A stretch of DNA of 64,000 nt from Rhodoglobus vestalii. Lineage in GTDB: Bacteria > Actinomycetota > Actinomycetes > Actinomycetales > Microbacteriaceae. Location: assembly GCF_006788895.1 (NCBI RefSeq), contig NZ_VFRA01000001.1:1240001-1304000 (forward strand). The letters run 5' to 3'. The position numbers and the translations under genes were made by a program. Of the stretch, positions 59,295-64,000 are shown one piece after another (positions within the stretch are counted from its first letter, which is position 1; each line of letters starts with the position of its first letter). Below the pieces are notes generated by a model that worked only from the letters and a program-made list of their open reading frames with translations, searched no databases and was not told where the DNA came from.

Positions 59295-60347
59295 ATGAAG
59301 TTGTTTTCCCCCAGCAGCAGAGTCGGCCGCATCGGCTCGATCGCTGCAATGGCAACGGTTGTGGCACTCGCCGCTACCGGCTGTGCCGCCACTACCGACG
59401 GCGGAACCGGCGACGGTGAGGGCGGCGACGCTCAAACCATCGCATTCCTCCCCAAGCAGCTCAACAACCCCTACACCGACGTCGTTCTCGGCGGAGGAGA
59501 AGAGGGAGCTGCCGAAATCGGGTACGACTCGCAGGTTCTCGGACCCCTCGAGGCCAGCGCTAGCGCCCAGATCCCCTTCATCGAGCAGGCCACATTGGAG
59601 GGGACCAACGTCATCGTAATCGCGGCGAACGACCCCGACGCCGTTGGCCCTGCGCTGCAAACCGCACGTGAAGCGGGCGCGAAGATCGTGGCTTTTGACT
59701 CGGACACCAACCCCGACTACCGCGACATCTTCATCAGCCAGGTTGTTGCTAAGGACGTTGCGTTGATTCAACTCGAGATCATCTCAGAGCAGATCGGCGG
59801 AGCCGGCGACATCGCTATTCTGTCAGCAACAGCAACGGCAACAAACCAGAACGAGTGGATCATGTTCATGGAGGAGGAGCTTGCGTCTAACCCTGACTAC
59901 GCAGACATCAACCTCGTGGCCAAGGTCTACGGCGATGACGACGCTGACAAGTCGTTCCAGGAAACACAGGGACTGCTGTCCTCGTACCCCGACCTCGCGG
60001 GCATCATCTCGCCCACGACGGTTGGTATCGCAGCAGCAGCCAAGTACCTGTCGACCTCCGACTACAAGGGTCAAGTAGCGTTGACCGGTCTGGGACTCCC
60101 CAACGAAATGCGCGAATTCGTCAAGGACGGCACCGTCCAAGAGTTCGCACTGTGGGACCCGGCTCAGCTCGGATATGTTGCAGCATTCGCCGGTAAGGCA
60201 CTCTTTGACGGCACCATCACTGGCGCCGAGGGTGACACCTTCGATGCTGGTGACATGGGCGAGATCACCGTTGGAGAGAATGGCGTCGCAATTGTTGGAC
60301 CGCCCACGCGCTTCAACGCAGACAACATCGATGAATACGCCTTCTAA
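59295..60347 (+). CDS. rhamnose-type ABC sugar-binding lipoprotein (RhaS-like)
   Basis: A 350-aa extracellular binding protein. ATG at 59295 has AAAGGAAG just upstream; the open frame reaches back to 59184 into the permease gene. The signal MKLFSPSS... ends AATGC. The Peripla_BP_4 domain has TIAFLPKQLNNPYTDVVLGGGEEGAAEIG and VIAANDPDAVGPALQTAREAGAKIVAFDSDT. It follows the permeases by 29 bp. It resembles rhamnose/autoinducer-2 binding proteins. Confidence 0.9.
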   Translation: MKLFSPSSRVGRIGSIAAMATVVALAATGCAATTDGGTGDGEGGDAQTIAFLPKQLNNPYTDVVLGGGEEGAAEIGYDSQVLGPLEASASAQIPFIEQATLEGTNVIVIAANDPDAVGPALQTAREAGAKIVAFDSDTNPDYRDIFISQVVAKDVALIQLEIISEQIGGAGDIAILSATATATNQNEWIMFMEEELASNPDYADINLVAKVYGDDDADKSFQETQGLLSSYPDLAGIISPTTVGIAAAAKYLSTSDYKGQVALTGLGLPNEMREFVKDGTVQEFALWDPAQLGYVAAFAGKALFDGTITGAEGDTFDAGDMGEITVGENGVAIVGPPTRFNADNIDEYAF

Positions 60348-60444
60348 GTAGTCGCATTCCGCCCCGGGTCCAACCGCTCCTGTGCTTGGACTCGGGGCAC
60401 CACCAGACCGTCAGAACCACCAGAACCACCCTTCGGAGCAAAAG

Positions 60445-61908
60445 ATGTCCCGCATTTCAGCCACCGAGCTGCTCCCCGCGAAGCAACGCCGCGCTACCCG
60501 TATCGGGCTCGTCGCCGGTGGCCTTGCCGCCTACTGGCCACAGTTTCCTGAGCTTCTGCCTCAACTGCAGCGCTCAAGCAAGTACGTAACCGACCGCTTC
60601 ACTGCACTGGATGTCGAAGTCGTGGACGTCGGATTCATCTCTGACGCTCAGGAGGCAGCCGTCGCTGCCGAGAAACTGCGCCGGGCTGACTGCGATCTCA
60701 TTGTCATTTTTTTGACCACCTACCTCACCGCGTCGATGGTGCTGCCCATTGCCCAGCGCTCGAAGTCCCCCGTTCTCGTCATTGATCTCCAGCCCACCGA
60801 GGCGATGGATCACGCCAACTTCGACACCGGGAAGTGGCTCGCCTACTGCGGTCAGTGCCCCGTTCCCGAGGTCGCCAATGTCTTCAAGCGCGCCGGGATC
60901 GAGTTTCGCAGCGTCTCTGGCCACCTCAAGGATGAGCGTGCCTGGGCACGTATCAACCGCTGGGTGAATGCCGCAAAGGTACGCGCCACCCTGCGTCACG
61001 CTCGCCACGGCCTCATGGGCCACGTCTACCCGGGGATGCTTGACGTCTCCACCGACCTCACGCTCGTCTCCACCCACTTCGGTTCCCACGTGGAGGTGCT
61101 CGAATTCGACGACCTCCGCGTGCGCGTTGACGAGGTGACGGATACGCAGGTCACGGAGCGCATGAACCTCGCGCGCGAGCTATTTGAACTCGATGGATCG
61201 GTGCGCGAAGAGGACTTCGCGTGGGGCGCCAAGGTGAGTGTGGGGCTTGATCGCCTGGTCGAGGATTTCGACCTCGACTCGGCCGCCTACTACCACCGCG
61301 GTCTCAACGGCGAGCAGCATGAGCGCCTCGGTGCCGGCATGATTCTTGGTTCCTCCCTGCTGACCGCCCGCGGCATCCCCTTTGTGGGCGAATATGAACT
61401 GCGCACCAGCCTGGCAATGCTCGCCGCCCACACGATTGGCGCCGGTGGTTCCTTCACCGAGATTCAGGCTCTCAACTTCTTCGATGATGTGGTCGAGATG
61501 GGCCACGACGGCCCCGCCCACCTCGCCGTCTCTGAGCGTGACCCGCTGCTGCGCGGCCTCGGTGTTTACCACGGCAAACGCGGCTACGGCGTCTCTGTTG
61601 AGTTCGATGTGAAGCAGGGCCCGGTCACGACCTTCGGAATCGGTCAGGATCGTGACGGCAGCTATACCTTCATCACCAGCGAGGGCACCGTAACCCCCGG
61701 CCCACTGCTGGCGATCGGCAACACCACCTCCCGCGTCTCCTTCGGGGGCGACCCTGGTGAGTGGGTGGACGAGTGGTCGCAGACCGGTGTCGGTCACCAC
61801 TGGGCGTTGTGCGTTGGGCACGTGGCCGGCGACATCCACGCCGCCGCCAGCCTGCTGGGGATCGAACACCGCCACGTCGACATGACCGAACTGCCGAAGT
61901 GGCGTTAG
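60445..61908 (+). CDS. L-arabinose/L-fucose isomerase-family protein
   Basis: A 487-aa protein. ATG at 60445 follows GGAGC; the frame opens at 60382. It has the sugar-isomerase layout: N-terminal RIGLVAGGLAAYWPQFPELLPQL, a middle with GHVYPGMLDVSTDLT, and a C-terminal metal/substrate region (GEYELRTSLAMLAAH, NFFDDVVEMGHDGPAHLAV). A classical arabinose isomerase would be joined by arabinose genes; here its neighbours are rhamnose mutarotase and isomerase. Its substrate could be a further deoxy-sugar. It is encoded between the binding protein and the mutarotase. Confidence 0.8.
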   Translation: MSRISATELLPAKQRRATRIGLVAGGLAAYWPQFPELLPQLQRSSKYVTDRFTALDVEVVDVGFISDAQEAAVAAEKLRRADCDLIVIFLTTYLTASMVLPIAQRSKSPVLVIDLQPTEAMDHANFDTGKWLAYCGQCPVPEVANVFKRAGIEFRSVSGHLKDERAWARINRWVNAAKVRATLRHARHGLMGHVYPGMLDVSTDLTLVSTHFGSHVEVLEFDDLRVRVDEVTDTQVTERMNLARELFELDGSVREEDFAWGAKVSVGLDRLVEDFDLDSAAYYHRGLNGEQHERLGAGMILGSSLLTARGIPFVGEYELRTSLAMLAAHTIGAGGSFTEIQALNFFDDVVEMGHDGPAHLAVSERDPLLRGLGVYHGKRGYGVSVEFDVKQGPVTTFGIGQDRDGSYTFITSEGTVTPGPLLAIGNTTSRVSFGGDPGEWVDEWSQTGVGHHWALCVGHVAGDIHAAASLLGIEHRHVDMTELPKWR

Positions 61909-61918
61909 GACTGCACCC

Positions 61919-62326
61919 GTGAACCGTTATTGCTTTCAGCTTCAAGTGAAGCCTGACCATATTGAGGCCTACACAGAGGCGCACGCAGCCGTGTGGCCAG
62001 AAATGCTCGAAGCACTCGCAGCGACCGGCTGGCACAACTACTCGCTCTTCCTGCGTGCCGACGGCATGCTGATCGGCTACGTCGAGTGCGATGATCTGGC
62101 GGCAGCGCAGCGTGCGATGGCGAAGACTGAAGTGAACGCCCGCTGGCAAGCACTCATGGGCGATCACTTTGTGGACTTAGATGTTCCCCCCGATGAGGGC
62201 TTCATTCCGCTGACAGAAGTCTTTAATCTTGCGGATCAGCTTGAGGTGAGCAGGCGACAGAAACCCACCGACCACAATCCCGACCTAACCACCGGTCAAA
62301 ACTCCAGTAGAAAGCATGAACTCTAA
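61919..62326 (+). CDS. rhaM: L-rhamnose mutarotase
   Basis: A 135-aa protein, GTG start, that interconverts alpha and beta rhamnose. The family start NRYCFQLQVKPDHIEAYTEAHAAVWPEMLEAL and GWHNYSLFLRADGMLIGYVECDD are clear, with the catalytic His in EAHAAVWPEM. The normal length is about 104 aa; the extra 30 residues at the C-terminus are polar. Its stop overlaps the next start as TAATG. Confidence 0.93.
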   Translation: MNRYCFQLQVKPDHIEAYTEAHAAVWPEMLEALAATGWHNYSLFLRADGMLIGYVECDDLAAAQRAMAKTEVNARWQALMGDHFVDLDVPPDEGFIPLTEVFNLADQLEVSRRQKPTDHNPDLTTGQNSSRKHEL

Positions 62327-63492
62327 TGGCGCAATTCAGTGACATCACCTCCCGCCTCGAAGAACAAGCTATCGAGCTGCCCTCCTGGGCCTTTGGCAAT
62401 TCCGGCACGCGCTTCAAAGTTTTTGGCACCCCCGGCACTCCCCGCACCCCCGAAGAAAAAATTGCGGATGCCGCCCAGGTGCACAAATACACGGCACTGT
62501 CGCCGTCGGTGGCCCTCCACATCCCGTGGGACAAGGTCGAGGACTACAGCGCACTGCGTAGCTTTGCCAATGGGCACGGTGTCGAGCTCGGCACGGTCAA
62601 CTCAAACACGTTCCAAGACGACGACTACAAGTTCGGTTCCCTCACCCACATGGACCCCACAATTCGCCGGAAGGCGATCGACCACCACCTTGAGTGCATT
62701 GACATCATGGACCAGACCGGGTCACGTGACCTCAAGATTTGGCTTGCTGACGGCTCAAACTACCCCGGCCAGGCCGACCTGCGCGGTCGCCAGGATCGTC
62801 TCGCCGAATCACTCCGGACGATTTATGAGCGTCTTGGTGACGAGCAGCGCATGGTGCTCGAATACAAATTCTTCGAGCCCGCTTTTTACCACATGGACGT
62901 GCCCGACTGGGGAACCAGTTACGCCCAGGTAGCGGCCCTCGGCGAGCGCGCCCTCGTGTGTCTCGATACCGGCCACCACGCTCCCGGCACCAACATTGAG
63001 TTCATCGTGATGCAGTTGCTGCGTCTCGGCAAGCTCGGCTCCTTCGATTTCAACTCGCGCTTCTACGCCGACGATGACCTAATCGTTGGTGCAGCGGATC
63101 CGTTCCAACTGTTCCGCATCCTCTTCGAGGTTATTCGCGGGGGCGGTTACGGCACAGACAGCGGAGTCGCTTTCATGCTTGACCAGTGCCACAACGTTGA
63201 AGACAAGATTCCCGGCCAAATGCGTTCCGTGCTCAACGTGCAGGAGATGACCGCGCGTGCACTGCTCGTCGATACCGGGGCGCTGACGGTTGCACAGGAT
63301 GCCGGCGACGTTCTTGGTGCCAATGGGATTCTGATGGATGCCTTCTACACCGACGTACGCACAGACCTTGCCGCGTGGCGCGAATCGCGTGGGCTTCCCG
63401 CTGACCCGATGGCCGCGTATGCCGCTTCGGGCTACCAGCAGAAGATCGCAGAAGACCGGGTCGGTGGCGTGCAGGCCGGCTGGGGAGCGTAA
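62326..63492 (+). CDS. rhaI: L-rhamnose isomerase (Gram-positive type)
   Basis: A 388-aa TIM-barrel isomerase that turns L-rhamnose into L-rhamnulose. Metal ligands appear as E in VLEYKFFEPAFY, D and H in CLDTGHHAPGTN, and D in SFDFNSRFYADDD. Length and the opening AQFSDITSRLEEQAIELPSWAFGNSGTRF agree with the actinobacterial type. It ends the operon seen here. Rhamnulose kinase and aldolase genes would be expected nearby but are not within the window. Confidence 0.95.
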   Translation: MAQFSDITSRLEEQAIELPSWAFGNSGTRFKVFGTPGTPRTPEEKIADAAQVHKYTALSPSVALHIPWDKVEDYSALRSFANGHGVELGTVNSNTFQDDDYKFGSLTHMDPTIRRKAIDHHLECIDIMDQTGSRDLKIWLADGSNYPGQADLRGRQDRLAESLRTIYERLGDEQRMVLEYKFFEPAFYHMDVPDWGTSYAQVAALGERALVCLDTGHHAPGTNIEFIVMQLLRLGKLGSFDFNSRFYADDDLIVGAADPFQLFRILFEVIRGGGYGTDSGVAFMLDQCHNVEDKIPGQMRSVLNVQEMTARALLVDTGALTVAQDAGDVLGANGILMDAFYTDVRTDLAAWRESRGLPADPMAAYAASGYQQKIAEDRVGGVQAGWGA

Positions 63493-63650
63493 GCCTCTGG
63501 GTACCGTCGCCAGGGCGACATCTTCCGCGCGGTTGTCGCTCTGCGGCGATGTGCTCTTGACCAATACTCGCTAACCGCCGCAGTAACACCGCGCGAGGTG
63601 TACGCTTACTTTGGGTTCGGTTCAATGAATCAAAGGTAGCGGAAGGCGCA

Positions 63651-64000
63651 ATGGCGAATATTCGGGACGTAGCACGGCATGCTGGTGTGTCGGCGGGCAC
63701 CGTCAGCAACGTACTTAATCGCCCCAGCTACGTCAACGCCTCGACCCGCGAGAAGGTGCTGAGCTCAATCGAAAAGCTTGAGTTCGTTCCCGTCGCAAAT
63801 GCTCGACAGTATCGTACAGGGCGCGAACGAACACTCGGCTTCGCTCTCGCCGACATGGGCAACCCCTTCTTCGTTGACGTTGCACTCGGCGCAGAAGCTG
63901 CCGCGAAAGATTTTGGTGTCGGGGTCGTGATCGTGCATAACGGTGAGGACCCGTCACGCGAGCAGCAGAACCTTGACCTGCTGGTGCAACAGCGTGTTCA
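63651..64000 (+). CDS. LacI-family regulator, partial (cut by window end)
   Basis: The first 116 codons of a LacI repressor. CGGAAGG lies about 6 bases before ATG. The HTH NIRDVARHAGVSAGTVSNVLNRPSYVNA and the hinge NARQYRTGRERTLGFALADMGNPFF are normal. The gene begins 158 bp after the rhamnose isomerase stop, in the same direction, so it may control the next part of the pathway. The 3' end is outside the window. Confidence 0.9.
   Translation, partial: MANIRDVARHAGVSAGTVSNVLNRPSYVNASTREKVLSSIEKLEFVPVANARQYRTGRERTLGFALADMGNPFFVDVALGAEAAAKDFGVGVVIVHNGEDPSREQQNLDLLVQQRV

Noticed and set aside
61180..61875. 231-codon minus-strand frame antisense to the isomerase gene
   Set aside because: Shadow of a well-supported gene; its product has no recognisable fold.

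Overview
The window looks like a chromosome segment of a Gram-positive actinomycete of the Microbacteriaceae type. The supporting evidence is fairly high GC in the core genes, many GTG starts and 1 to 8 bp stop/start overlaps, F420-type and LytR-CpsA-Psr proteins, lipoproteins with Gram-positive lipoboxes, and the serS-HAD / pheA / diacylglycerol kinase neighbourhood. All assignments come from reading the translated sequence; no database search was run.

Left part (1-12257): an integrated plasmid-like element inserted at the 3' end of a tRNA-Arg(ACG) gene (12255-12330). It carries a tyrosine integrase (11047-12198) next to the tRNA, a divergent repressor/excisionase-type switch (10129-10332 and 10435-10995), a winged-helix replication-type protein, a parA-parB pair with upstream iteron-like tandem and inverted repeats, a tiny ORF coupled to an HTH protein and a DprA-like protein, an SRAP/HMCES protein, several small unknown genes, and an MmeI-like single-chain restriction-modification enzyme. 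No second copy of the tRNA end was seen, so the left border is probably outside the window.

First core block (12420-19334): a 2OG-Fe(II) oxygenase, a long GapB-type glyceraldehyde-3-phosphate dehydrogenase, a four-gene osmoprotectant (OpuB/OpuC-like) ABC importer and a YaeQ-like protein.

Second island (about 19550-28091): a large serine recombinase abuts tRNA-Ser(GCT), and its reading frame runs into the tRNA. Inside lie a membrane protein with an Ig-like domain, a T4SS-like cassette (a predicted exported protein, a 953-aa VirB6/TrbL-like protein and a small membrane protein), and two pairs of dispersed repeats in the same order on both sides of the cassette. From memory of protein families, two cassette proteins resemble proteins of Saccharibacteria, which live as epibionts on actinobacteria. 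This is the most interesting part of the window and needs a search to confirm.

Second core block (28270-54298): an LCP cell-wall ligase, tRNA-Ser(TGA), a PucR regulator divergent from a class III aminotransferase, a HAD phosphatase with serS, diacylglycerol kinase, pheA, an acetyltransferase, a haem/iron ABC transporter (permease and ATPase) with lipoate ligase, HIT protein and lipase, a MarR-MFS pair, a predicted peptide-ligase cluster (transglutaminase, alpha-E and ATP-grasp, the last frameshifted), a TrkAH potassium system, an F420-type reductase, a lipoprotein, a large LuxR-family regulator and a 2-hydroxyacid dehydrogenase.

Right end (54295-64000): an L-rhamnose uptake and catabolism operon. 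A LacI regulator is divergent from an ABC importer (ATPase, two permeases, binding protein), followed by an arabinose/fucose isomerase-family protein, rhamnose mutarotase and rhamnose isomerase. A second LacI regulator is cut by the window end. Kinase and aldolase genes are not seen here.
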